The notes under the pieces: model-generated
Told to the model about the DNA's origin: nothing
Database searches by the model: none
The model's input: only the letters and a program-made list of their open reading frames with translations
In this document: positions 6,840 to 13,676 of the stretch, piece by piece
Position numbering within the stretch: the stretch's first letter is position 1
Layout: every line of letters begins with the position of its first letter
Translations under genes and position numbers: made by a program
From: Eubacteriales Family XIII. Incertae Sedis bacterium
GTDB lineage: Bacteria > Bacillota > Clostridia > Peptostreptococcales > Anaerovoracaceae
Reading direction: 5' to 3'
Assembly (NCBI GenBank): GCA_031289235.1
Contig: JAITPU010000087.1
Span: 1-14,292, forward strand
Length of the DNA stretch: 14,292 bases

Positions 6840-9047
6840 ATGAAGGAATTTGCGAAAGAAAATAAAATTTTGCTGTTGCTCGTGGCGATTGCGCTGATTT
6901 TTTGTTTCAGCGTCATCGGCGCCAGATATTTTGTGGAAAGCGGCGATAAGACCTACGACATAGTCCTTGATTATCAGGAAATTGAAGCCATGGCAAAGCA
7001 GTCGAAGAGGGATGTGTCGTGGTGGCTCTCCGAATTTAAGTCTATGGGAATCACAAAGGTGGGACTCGCGGAGGAAAGCCTGAACAGCCTGATGACCAGC
7101 GGAGACCTGCCCGTTTCAGCGACATTGATGGAAACCGTCGTGAAGGATGTGAGATGGCGCGGGGAATATCCCGCGGAGTGGCTTGCGATGGTGGACAGGC
7201 GCGGTTTCGGCAAATATGATGTCATGGTGGAGACGGGTTCCGAAGAAGCGTGGAATTTTGTGGCGTCCGCGCTGGAAAAGCGGTTTGGTTCGAAGAATAT
7301 ATTGTTTTTTAAATCGGAAAACGGCGGATACGCGCTTTTGAGCGGCACTCCGGGGCTGACCCTCTACAGCGAACAGTATAAGCTGATTGATTCCAAGAGC
7401 AGAGGTTTTCTTGAGGTTATTGATATCTTGGGTTCAAAACTCAATTACGCGAGCCTTGGGATGCTGCCGGAAAAAGTGGGACGGATACAGGCGCTCGGCA
7501 TGGAAATCGTTCCGAGAACGAACAGCTATAACGACTGGAACGATACTAAATACGCGAAGGCCGTCGTCGAGGACTATGAGAAATACGGGATCGTTCCTGA
7601 GTATATGATCGTTGGAGGCGAAAGCGTCATAGGCTTTGACGACGGGACTGAGTTCGCCCTCGACTATGTCAAAGACAACCATATTACCGTGGGGCTTATT
7701 GAGGATACTACGCAGCTTCAGAACATATTGCAGTACGGCCTCGACGAGATCGCGGAAGAAAGCGGCTATCAGACAGTCAGAGTGTTTTCCGTGTGGAACT
7801 ATATTCAGAACCGTTACCAGTATTACGGCTATAAAGGCGCCGAAGAAATAGAGAATACTTTGTATCGCGCCGTATCTGAGCGGAATATAAGGATAATATA
7901 TTTCAAACCATTCAAGGAAGCCAAAGACTATCACACTTATCTCACGAAAGTCGAGGAATACCGGGTTTTGTTTGAGAATCTTCAAAGGAGGCTGAGCGAG
8001 CACGGACTGAGCATGGGCAGCGCTTCGGTGATGCGGCCGTATCAACTGCCTTTTGTTTCCAAGTTTATCACGGCGTTGGGCTGCGCTTTCGCCGGGATCT
8101 TGTTGCTGCACACGGTTTTTCCGCTTTCGGCTAAGCGAAAACGGATACTTGCCGCGCTGGGAACGCTGGGAGTGGCCGCGTCGTTCTATGTGGCGCCGAA
8201 TTTTACGGAATTGGTCGCCGCCTTTGCAGCGGCAATAGTGTTTGCCTGTCTGGCTGTTATTTTTTTCACAAGGCAGTGCAGGGAATATATGAAGATTGCC
8301 GGGCGGGATGGACAGGGAGACGGCTTCAGCCTCGGGATGATAATTGCCTTGGCGGCGTTCACACTTATTCTGTCCGTCCTGATCGCGCTGATCGGCGGGA
8401 TGATGACAGCGGCGCCTCTGTCCTCCGTAAATTATATGCTGGAAATAGATATATTCAGGGGAGTAAAGGCGTCACAGCTTTTGCCCATCGCCTTTTTCGC
8501 CGTCGCCTATCTTGCGTATTTCGGATTTAGCCTGAAAAAGCGGACGCCGGGGAAGTTGGAGTTCTATGATCTGAAAGAGATAGCGGCGATTCCCATACGA
8601 GTGTGGATGTTGCTCCTCGGCATAGTGCTGGCCGGTGTGGGATATTATTATATAATGCGCACGGGCCATGAATCCGCGTCGGTCGAGGTCAGCGACCTGG
8701 AGATGCTTTTCCGCAACGCACTGGAAGAGCTTTTCATCGCGAGGCCGAGAAACAAGGAGTTCCTGTTCGCGTTTCCGGCGATCATGCTCATGGTATACGC
8801 CGCCTGCAGACAGCTCAAATTCTGGACTGTTTTATTCGGCGTGTGCGGCGTTGTAGGCGTGACGTCTGTGATCAATACGTTCATGCACATCAGGACTCCT
8901 CTTTATCTGGGTTTTGTGCGAACCGGCTTCTCGCTGGCTTTCGGCGTCGTCACAGGCTGCGTCGCCATATTGATCTTTGAAGGATTTTACAGGCTGTATA
9001 AAAATTATAAAAAAGCCTTGTTACGCGTACCGAGTGAAAATGGTTGA
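6840..9047 (+). CDS. DUF5693-family multi-pass membrane protein
   Basis: A 735-residue protein with one N-terminal membrane helix (about 10-29), a large extracytoplasmic region (about 30-400), and a C-terminal block of roughly nine hydrophobic segments (about 405-426, 435-452, 456-476, 497-520, 546-564, 586-605, 641-656, 660-680, 692-716). The extracellular part has repeated alpha/beta-looking stretches (for example SWWLSEFKSMGITKVGLAEE and GIVPEYMIVGGESV) that suggest a barrel-like fold. I recognise it as the DUF5693 family, whose genes commonly precede csaB in Gram-positive-type genomes. Its function is unknown. Linkage to CsaB and TagA suggests work on a cell-envelope polymer at the outer membrane face. 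The ATG at 6840 is chosen for AAAAGGAG seven bases upstream (6825-6832); in-frame ATGs at 6777 and 6810 lack this. csaB follows 9 bp after. Confidence 0.85.
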   Translation: MKEFAKENKILLLLVAIALIFCFSVIGARYFVESGDKTYDIVLDYQEIEAMAKQSKRDVSWWLSEFKSMGITKVGLAEESLNSLMTSGDLPVSATLMETVVKDVRWRGEYPAEWLAMVDRRGFGKYDVMVETGSEEAWNFVASALEKRFGSKNILFFKSENGGYALLSGTPGLTLYSEQYKLIDSKSRGFLEVIDILGSKLNYASLGMLPEKVGRIQALGMEIVPRTNSYNDWNDTKYAKAVVEDYEKYGIVPEYMIVGGESVIGFDDGTEFALDYVKDNHITVGLIEDTTQLQNILQYGLDEIAEESGYQTVRVFSVWNYIQNRYQYYGYKGAEEIENTLYRAVSERNIRIIYFKPFKEAKDYHTYLTKVEEYRVLFENLQRRLSEHGLSMGSASVMRPYQLPFVSKFITALGCAFAGILLLHTVFPLSAKRKRILAALGTLGVAASFYVAPNFTELVAAFAAAIVFACLAVIFFTRQCREYMKIAGRDGQGDGFSLGMIIALAAFTLILSVLIALIGGMMTAAPLSSVNYMLEIDIFRGVKASQLLPIAFFAVAYLAYFGFSLKKRTPGKLEFYDLKEIAAIPIRVWMLLLGIVLAGVGYYYIMRTGHESASVEVSDLEMLFRNALEELFIARPRNKEFLFAFPAIMLMVYAACRQLKFWTVLFGVCGVVGVTSVINTFMHIRTPLYLGFVRTGFSLAFGVVTGCVAILIFEGFYRLYKNYKKALLRVPSENG

Positions 9048-9056
9048 CGGTGTCTG

Positions 9057-10166
9057 ATGGCGTATAAAATACTGATTTCCGGCTATTACGGTTTTAACAA
9101 CATCGGAGATGAATCCATTCTCACCGCAGTGGTGGAAAACATCAGAGAGAAGCTGCCTGATACGGAAATCACGGTACTTTCCCAAAATCCCGCGGGCACA
9201 GCAGAGAAATACGATGTGAAATCCGTAAACAGAAGAGCTTTCACCGCCATAGCAAAGGCCGTAATGCGTTGTGACCTGCTGATCAGCGGTGGTGGGAGCC
9301 TTTTGCAGGACGTAACCAGCAAAAAAAGCGTCCTATATTATCTCGCTGTCATGTGGTTGGCCTTTCTCTTCGGAAAACGGGTTTTTATTTACAGTCAGGG
9401 CATAGGTCCGCTCACGTCTAAATGGAACAGAAAGCTGACTGCGTGGACGCTGCGGCGGGCGCGCGGCATAGTCGTGCGGGATGAGCAGTCGGGAGCGCTT
9501 CTTGCCGAGATCGGTTTGCCCGAAGAGCGCGTCATAGTCACCGCCGACCCGGTGCTGCGCGTTAAAAAAACTGACAGGGGAATTGGCGGCGGGATTTTGC
9601 GGGACGAAGGTTTTGTAAAAGCCGGAGGTTGCCCGGTCGTGGGTTTCGCGATACGCAAAAGAAGTCAGGACAGCGAGTTTACGAACGAATTATGCGCGTC
9701 CATAGAGCGTTTGATCGCGGAGTATCAGGCTCAGATTCTGCTGATACCGTTCCATTATTCGGAGGACATGCCTGTCATTGAGGAAATCGAGCAGAGGCTG
9801 CGCGGCAAGGTGACGAGCGTCAGGCACAAGTATCTGAGCGGAGAGATGCTTTCCATCATAGGCAATGTGGACGTGCTTGTAGGCGTCCGGCTTCATTCCC
9901 TGATTTACGCGGCTGTGATGGACGTGCCTATGATCGCCGTTTCTTACGATCCGAAAATCAATTCTTTCATGCATTCGCTGGAGATGAAGGCCATGTGCAG
10001 CGTCATTGAATTCAAAAGCGATTTTTTCATTGAAGAGTTCGAGAGGACATTGCGCGATAAGGATGCTATAAAGGAGAAAATCGGCAGAAACGTCGCGAGG
10101 CTGATCGAAAAACTTGACACAAACGAAGAGATGATCAAGTTGATAAAGGATGGGGAAGATGTCTGA
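9057..10166 (+). CDS. csaB: Polysaccharide pyruvyl transferase CsaB
   Basis: This transfers pyruvate (from phosphoenolpyruvate) as a ketal onto a cell-wall polysaccharide. In Bacillus anthracis and relatives the product is the ligand for SLH-domain S-layer proteins. The 369-residue protein has the family's N-terminal ISGYYGFNNIGDE (7-19), the SGGGSLLQD loop (77-85), YSQGIGPL (112-119), RDEQSGALL (141-149) and the C-terminal GVRLHSLIYAA (276-286) with the conserved His280. These place it in the CsaB branch rather than among exopolysaccharide pyruvyl transferases generally. It starts 9 bp after DUF5693, with only a weak ribosome binding site (GACGGTG), so translational coupling is likely, and its end overlaps tagA. 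No SLH-domain gene is in the window, so the acceptor polymer is inferred. Confidence 0.93.
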   Translation: MAYKILISGYYGFNNIGDESILTAVVENIREKLPDTEITVLSQNPAGTAEKYDVKSVNRRAFTAIAKAVMRCDLLISGGGSLLQDVTSKKSVLYYLAVMWLAFLFGKRVFIYSQGIGPLTSKWNRKLTAWTLRRARGIVVRDEQSGALLAEIGLPEERVIVTADPVLRVKKTDRGIGGGILRDEGFVKAGGCPVVGFAIRKRSQDSEFTNELCASIERLIAEYQAQILLIPFHYSEDMPVIEEIEQRLRGKVTSVRHKYLSGEMLSIIGNVDVLVGVRLHSLIYAAVMDVPMIAVSYDPKINSFMHSLEMKAMCSVIEFKSDFFIEEFERTLRDKDAIKEKIGRNVARLIEKLDTNEEMIKLIKDGEDV

Positions 10167-10977
10167 GGTGGACCAAGAAAAGCCGGAACCGGGGCGGAGA
10201 AAGCGCCTCAGCGTCTTGGGAGTGCCTGTGGATGCTGTTGACGCCGGGGAGGCTGTGCGTCGCTTTGCCCGGCTCATGGAAACGCCGGGATGCAGCTTCA
10301 TAGTGACGCCGAATTCCGAGATCATATGGCGCGCGGCGGGGGAGCGGGAATTAAAAGATATCATCGAAAACGCGGATCTGGCCGTTCCGGACGGCATAGG
10401 CATAGTCTACGCGTCTAAGATAATGGGCAGGCCGCTTTCTGAGAGGGTAACGGGCGTTGACCTTCTTTCGAAGATACTCGCGTGGCTGGAAAAAAATGGA
10501 AAATCAATATATCTTCTTGGAGGTGCGCCGGTTGCGGCGTATAATAGATCGAAAGAAAGAGCGCCGGGTTCGAAAAGCGTCGCCGCGCTGGCCGCGGAAA
10601 AAATTTTAAAGAGATACCCGAATCTCGTCGTGACAGGAACGCGTGACGGATATTTTGAGGCGAGGGAGGAAGATGGCATAGTCAGGGATATCAACGAAAG
10701 CGGCGCGGATTTCCTCTGCGTGGCCATGGGTTCGCCAAGGCAGGAGAAGTTCATCAGAAAATATTTGCGGGATTTGCGGGTAAGCGCGGCCATGGGCGTG
10801 GGCGGCAGCCTTGATATATGGGCGGGAACGCTCAAGCGCGCGCCGGATTTCTTTTTAAACAATGGTCTGGAATGGCTTTACCGCTTGTATCAGGAACCGT
10901 CGCGGTTGGGCCGCGTTGCCGCGCTGCCTCTGTTCATGGCGCGGGTTTTGATTGATGAAAAGATAATGAAGCGATGA
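10159..10977 (+). CDS. tagA: WecG/TagA/CpsF-family glycosyltransferase (ManNAc transferase type)
   Basis: TagA-type enzymes transfer N-acetylmannosamine from UDP-ManNAc to GlcNAc-PP-undecaprenol at the inner membrane face, an early step of wall polymer assembly. The 272-residue protein shows FIVTPNSEI (47-55), the catalytic-Asp motif VPDGIGIVYASK (76-87), RVTGVDLL (96-103), YLLGGAP (118-124), GTRDGYF (160-166), MGSPRQEKF (190-198), GVGGSLDIWAG (213-223) and a basic C-terminal tail expected to touch the membrane. Odd feature: about 15 extra residues (YNRSKERAPGSKS region, about 126-140) lie between LLGG and the KRYPNL segment. The ATG at 10159 is chosen for AAAGGA eight bases upstream; an ATG at 10150 has no spaced ribosome binding site. 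It overlaps the csaB end by 8 bases, so coupling is likely. The donor sugar is inferred from the family. Confidence 0.92.
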   Translation: MSEVDQEKPEPGRRKRLSVLGVPVDAVDAGEAVRRFARLMETPGCSFIVTPNSEIIWRAAGERELKDIIENADLAVPDGIGIVYASKIMGRPLSERVTGVDLLSKILAWLEKNGKSIYLLGGAPVAAYNRSKERAPGSKSVAALAAEKILKRYPNLVVTGTRDGYFEAREEDGIVRDINESGADFLCVAMGSPRQEKFIRKYLRDLRVSAAMGVGGSLDIWAGTLKRAPDFFLNNGLEWLYRLYQEPSRLGRVAALPLFMARVLIDEKIMKR

Positions 10978-11021
10978 TAGCAGCGTCAAACAGCTGCAAA
11001 TTAATGAGAGGAGAAAGAAGA

Positions 11022-11846
11022 ATGACGGTAAACAGCGATTTTTTGAAGAAGAAGGCGACCGACGTCCGCATAGATATCGTGCGCCAGATATATCATTCGG
11101 AATCCGGACACCCGGGAGGTTCTCTCTCGGCTGCTGATATTCTGACTGTTTTATATTTCCATGAAATGAACATTGATCCTAAGAATCCGAAAGCCGAAGG
11201 ACGGGACAAATTCGTGCTTTCCAAGGGCCACGCCGCTCCCGCTCTCTACGCCGTTCTCGCGGAAAAGGAGTTTTTCCCTAAGGAAGAGCTTTTGACTTTG
11301 AGGAAGTTGGGTTCTATGCTGCAGGGGCATCCAAACATGTACAAGGTTCCCGGAGTGGAAATGTCCACAGGTTCGCTGGGCCAGGGCTTTTCCGTTTCCG
11401 TCGGCATGGCGCTGGCAAACCGGCTGGACGGTAATGCCGGCCGGATATATACGCTGCTTGGCGACGGCGAATTGCAGGAGGGCGTCGTATGGGAGGCGGC
11501 TATGGCCGCGGGGCATTACAGGCTTGATAATCTTTGCGTCATACTGGATTGGAACGGGCTGCAGATCGACGGCAGGAACGAGGATGTCATAACGGTGACG
11601 CCTGTGGACAAGAAATTTGAAAGTTTCGGTTTTCACGTGACTCGAATCGACGGGCATTCCTACGAGGAAATAGCCGCGGCCTTGACCGAGGCGAAGAAGA
11701 TGAAGGGAAGGCCCACGGCCGTCATCGCGAAAACGGTGAAAGGCAAAGGAGTGTCATTCATGGAAAACAAGGCCGGCTGGCATGGCAAGGCGCCGGATTT
11801 GGAACAGGCCAGACAGGCGATAGAAGAATTGGGAGGTGAACTTTAA
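11022..11846 (+). CDS. Transketolase, N-terminal (TPP-binding) subunit
   Basis: The first half of a split transketolase, which moves two-carbon units between sugar phosphates in the non-oxidative pentose phosphate pathway. The 274-residue product has SGHPGGSLSAADIL (28-41), SKGHAAPALYAVL (67-79), STGSLGQGFSVSVGMA (115-130) and the thiamine diphosphate motif GDGELQEGVVWEAAM (147-161) ending in NGLQIDG (178-184). The ATG at 11022 has GGAG eight bases upstream, and upstream in-frame codons overlap tagA. The stop and the start of the next gene share a base (TAATG), so the two subunits are coupled. Split transketolases are common in archaea, Clostridia and other anaerobes. It lies 44 bp after tagA. 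Confidence 0.95.
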   Translation: MTVNSDFLKKKATDVRIDIVRQIYHSESGHPGGSLSAADILTVLYFHEMNIDPKNPKAEGRDKFVLSKGHAAPALYAVLAEKEFFPKEELLTLRKLGSMLQGHPNMYKVPGVEMSTGSLGQGFSVSVGMALANRLDGNAGRIYTLLGDGELQEGVVWEAAMAAGHYRLDNLCVILDWNGLQIDGRNEDVITVTPVDKKFESFGFHVTRIDGHSYEEIAAALTEAKKMKGRPTAVIAKTVKGKGVSFMENKAGWHGKAPDLEQARQAIEELGGEL

Positions 11847-12778
11847 TGGCGGAAAAAATGGCGACAAGGCAGGCGTACGGCGAATTTCTGCTGAAAGAAG
11901 GAAAAACAAACGAGAATCTTGTTGTGTTAGATGCGGATCTTTCGAAATCCACGATGACGGGCGCTTTCGCCAAGGTCTGGCCGCAGCGCTTTTTCAATAT
12001 GGGGATCTCAGAGCAAAATCTTTATGGGACGGCCGCGGGCTTGGCTCTTTCCGGCAAGGTGGTGTGCGCCAGCACCTTTGCCATGTTCGCGGCGGGGCGT
12101 GCGTTCGAAATCGTCCGGAACTCAATAGGTTATACGGGCGCGAACGTGAAGATCTGCGCGACTCACGCGGGGATAACGGTTGGAGAAGACGGCGCGAGCC
12201 ACCAGACCTTCGAGGACTTGGCGCTCATGCGAACTATTCCGGGCATGACGGTGTTGAATCCCGCCGACGGGCCTTCGGCGATGAAGCTGCTGAAACAGGC
12301 GATCGATATGAACGGCCCGTGCTATGTGCGGCTGGGACGCGCGTCTGTGCCGTCTGTGTACGGCAAGGACGCGGACATCGCCATAGGCAGGGGGAACTGC
12401 GTGCGCGAAGGGAAGGATTACACGGTGATATCCACCGGCATCATGCTTAATGAAGCGCTGCGGGCGGCAGACATACTTGAGGCGGACGGCATCAGCCTGA
12501 GAGTTATCGACATGCATACTATCAAGCCTTTGGACGGCGACATCATAGAAAAGGCGGCGGCGGAAACAAAGGGCATAGTGACTGTGGAAGAACATTCGGT
12601 GATCGGCGGTCTTGGCGGCGCAGTCGCGGAATATACGGCGAAGCGTTGCCCGGTGAGGATCGCCTTCGTGGGGCAACAGGATTGTTTCGGAGAGTCGGGC
12701 AAGCCGGATGAACTTCTGAAAAAATACGGCATGACGGCGGAAGATATCGTGAAAGCGGTGCGTGAACTGGAGAAATAA
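11846..12778 (+). CDS. Transketolase, C-terminal (pyrimidine-binding) subunit
   Basis: The second half of the split transketolase. The 310-residue product has DADLSKSTMTG (29-39), NMGISEQNLYGTAAGLA (51-67) with the catalytic Glu56 that activates the thiamine ring, STFAMFAAGRAFEIVRNSI (76-94) and THAGITVGEDGASHQTFED (106-124), then a transketolase C-terminal domain with IDMHTIKPLD and VTVEEHSVIGGLGGAVAE. The start overlaps the previous stop by one base. A related DXP synthase is excluded by the separate-subunit layout and the matching N-terminal partner. No clear intrinsic terminator follows; the next 96 bp contain only weak dyads. Confidence 0.95.
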   Translation: MAEKMATRQAYGEFLLKEGKTNENLVVLDADLSKSTMTGAFAKVWPQRFFNMGISEQNLYGTAAGLALSGKVVCASTFAMFAAGRAFEIVRNSIGYTGANVKICATHAGITVGEDGASHQTFEDLALMRTIPGMTVLNPADGPSAMKLLKQAIDMNGPCYVRLGRASVPSVYGKDADIAIGRGNCVREGKDYTVISTGIMLNEALRAADILEADGISLRVIDMHTIKPLDGDIIEKAAAETKGIVTVEEHSVIGGLGGAVAEYTAKRCPVRIAFVGQQDCFGESGKPDELLKKYGMTAEDIVKAVRELEK

Positions 12779-12846
12779 GCTTGATTAAAGCTATGAATCG
12801 TCATCGTCGCTATTCCTGCCTTTATTATAGTAACTATCAATCGAAA

Positions 12847-12857
12847 ATCGCTCCGGC
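12847..12857 (+). repeat. Dispersed 11-mer ATYGCTCCGGC, copy before tRNA-Pro
   Basis: ATCGCTCCGGC lies between the transketolase stop and the tRNA promoter, 18 bp before the -35 box. It matches the copies at 1959, 3539 and 6738. Confidence 0.5.
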
Positions 12858-12874
12858 GCGCGGGAAAATAATCC

Positions 12875-12903
12875 TTTACAAAGCGTTGGAATCCCAGTAT
12901 AAT
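12875..12903 (+). promoter_or_regulatory. Sigma-70-type promoter for tRNA-Pro
   Basis: A -35 box TTTACA (12875-12880) and a perfect -10 box TATAAT (12898-12903) are separated by exactly 17 bp. The expected start falls within a few bases of the mature tRNA 5' end at 12912, so the tRNA is a single-gene transcript with almost no leader. Confidence 0.8.
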
Positions 12904-12911
12904 CCAGATAT

Positions 12912-12989
12912 CGGGGTGTAGCGCAGCTTGGTCAGCGTACTTGACTGGGGGTCAAGGGGTCGTGAGTTCAAATCTCACCACTCCGACCA
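12912..12989 (+). tRNA. tRNA-Pro, anticodon GGG
   Basis: A 78-nt cloverleaf folds cleanly. The acceptor CGGGGTG pairs with CACTCCG (one G-T pair), the D stem is GCGC/GCGT, the anticodon stem is CTTGA/TCAAG with loop CTGGGGG (anticodon GGG at 12947-12949), the variable loop is GGGTC, and the T stem is GTGAG/CTCAC with loop TTCAAAT. The discriminator is A and CCA is encoded (12987-12989). It reads CCC and CCU proline codons. It marks the change from core genes to accessory DNA. Confidence 0.95.
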
Positions 12990-12990
12990 G

Positions 12991-13031
12991 GAAAAAACCT
13001 TTGGAATATCAACATTTCCAAAGGTTTTTTC
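12991..13031 (+). terminator. Strong intrinsic terminator of tRNA-Pro
   Basis: GAAAAAACCTTTGGAA (12991-13006) is an exact complement of 13016-13031, with a 9-nt loop TATCAACAT. The right arm ends in T6. It starts 2 bp after the tRNA CCA. The A6 tract on the left makes it functional from either strand. Confidence 0.9.
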
Positions 13032-13094
13032 TTACCTGAGAATTTCCAGTATTTAGTCGAAAAAACCCGCTTTTCATCGCCAAAAATCGATAGT

Positions 13095-13116
13095 ATGGGG
13101 GTCAGATGGGGGTCAG
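13095..13116. repeat. Tandem 11-mer ATGGGGGTCAG x2, att-like remnant
   Basis: Two perfect head-to-tail copies of ATGGGGGTCAG (13095-13105 and 13106-13116). The inner nine bases TGGGGGTCA also occur in the tRNA-Pro anticodon arm (12946-12954), about 150 bp upstream. Tyrosine integrases often use the anticodon arm of a tRNA gene as crossover core, so these may be attachment-site or integrase arm-site remnants. No integrase gene is in the window. Confidence 0.4.
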
Positions 13117-13150
13117 AAATTTACTGTGCTTTTCATAGTGTTTCAAAGAG

Positions 13151-13420
13151 GTGATGTGTCTGCACCTTTGGGGGATGGAACGGGACGGGGATGCAATTCC
13201 TTCCCCGACGGACATATCAAATTTAAAATGTGCAGAAAAAGAAATGTTGCTGCTTGTGGAAGCTTTTATGCCTCCTGTACGTGAGCGTCTAAATAACCGT
13301 TTTGTGAAGAAAACGCTGTCCATCCCGCATTGGCTGAATGCAGAGGCTGAACACGCCGGCGTGAATTTCTCTCAAATTTTGCAAAACGGGCTTAAAGAGT
13401 ACCTGCATATACAAAATTAA
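13151..13420 (+). pseudogene. Truncated HicB-like antitoxin (C-terminal half)
   Basis: The 89-residue reading frame (GTG 13151 or ATG 13154) begins LHLWGMERDGDAIPSP, the middle of a HicB protein. It ends with the ribbon-helix-helix part VKKTLSIPHWLN then GVNFSQILQNGLKEYL. Its last 35 residues closely parallel those of the intact HicB at 13871 (VRKNLTIPAWLN, VNFSQVLQNSL). The roughly 50 N-terminal residues, including the substrate-like GC and DTLEEA region, are missing, and an in-frame stop TAG (13136-13138) lies just upstream. No hicA precedes it. AGAGGTG sits against the ATG, so it might still be translated as a DNA-binding fragment. Confidence 0.65.
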
Positions 13421-13480
13421 AGCTGACACGATCTTTGATTTGTTTAGCCTCTGCATTCATTTTTAAAATCCATAGTAGCG

Positions 13481-13550
13481 TGACTAAAGTGACTAAAGTG
13501 ACTAAAGGTTACTTGAAATAGGACTTTAGTCACTAAAGTCACTTTAGTCA
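13481..13550. repeat. Palindromic array of 9-bp units (TGACTAAAG)
   Basis: The left arm 13481-13507 is three perfect head-to-tail copies of TGACTAAAG. The right arm 13524-13550 is the inverse of the same array, CTTTAGTCA CTAAAGTCA CTTTAGTCA, with only two mismatches, both in the middle unit. A 16-nt loop separates them. Transcribed, it would form a 27-bp stem with two mismatches. As DNA it offers six half-sites with about one-turn periodicity. Possibilities are an operator or iteron-like array, or a small dispersed palindromic element. Confidence 0.75.
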
Positions 13551-13624
13551 TAAGGGTTCACTATTATTGTGAAGAGCGATAGAGATCCAGTGGTTGCGGC
13601 AAGTGGATTTTTTGATTTTGCCTG

Positions 13625-13653
13625 TTGACATTCATGCGCATTATGCGTACAAT
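13625..13653 (+). promoter_or_regulatory. hicAB promoter with operator-like dyad in the spacer
   Basis: A perfect -35 box TTGACA (13625-13630) and a -10 box TACAAT (13648-13653) are separated by exactly 17 bp. The spacer holds overlapping dyads: the palindrome ATGCGCAT and CGCAT-t-ATGCG, and ATGCG occurs twice nine bases apart. HicB antitoxins with ribbon-helix-helix tails autorepress by binding such sites, so this is the likely HicB operator. The predicted start is near 13660, 17 bp before hicA. Confidence 0.7.
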
Positions 13654-13676
13654 GTGATTGTAAGGTAGATGAGCGC

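Larger units (their letters stand above)
13421..13676. other. Non-coding segment between the HicB fragment and hicA
   Basis: No gene is seen here. It carries the palindromic repeat array (13481-13550) and the hicA promoter (13625-13653). Composition is more AT-rich than the genes left of the tRNA. Confidence 0.5.

Noticed and set aside
7434..8111. 225-codon minus-strand open frame inside the DUF5693 gene
   Set aside because: Antisense shadow of a convincing membrane protein gene. No ribosome binding site or recognisable domain.
11836..12450. 204-codon plus-strand frame overlapping the second transketolase subunit
   Set aside because: Out of frame with the conserved transketolase sequence, with low-complexity Arg/Gly-rich translation typical of frame-shadow ORFs.
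13102..13323. 73-codon minus-strand frame over the HicB fragment
   Set aside because: Antisense to the HicB-like sequence. The plus-strand frame shows clear family homology and the minus-strand one does not.
13481..13550. CRISPR array
   Set aside because: The 9-bp units are contiguous with no spacers and are arranged as an inverted pair. No cas genes are present.
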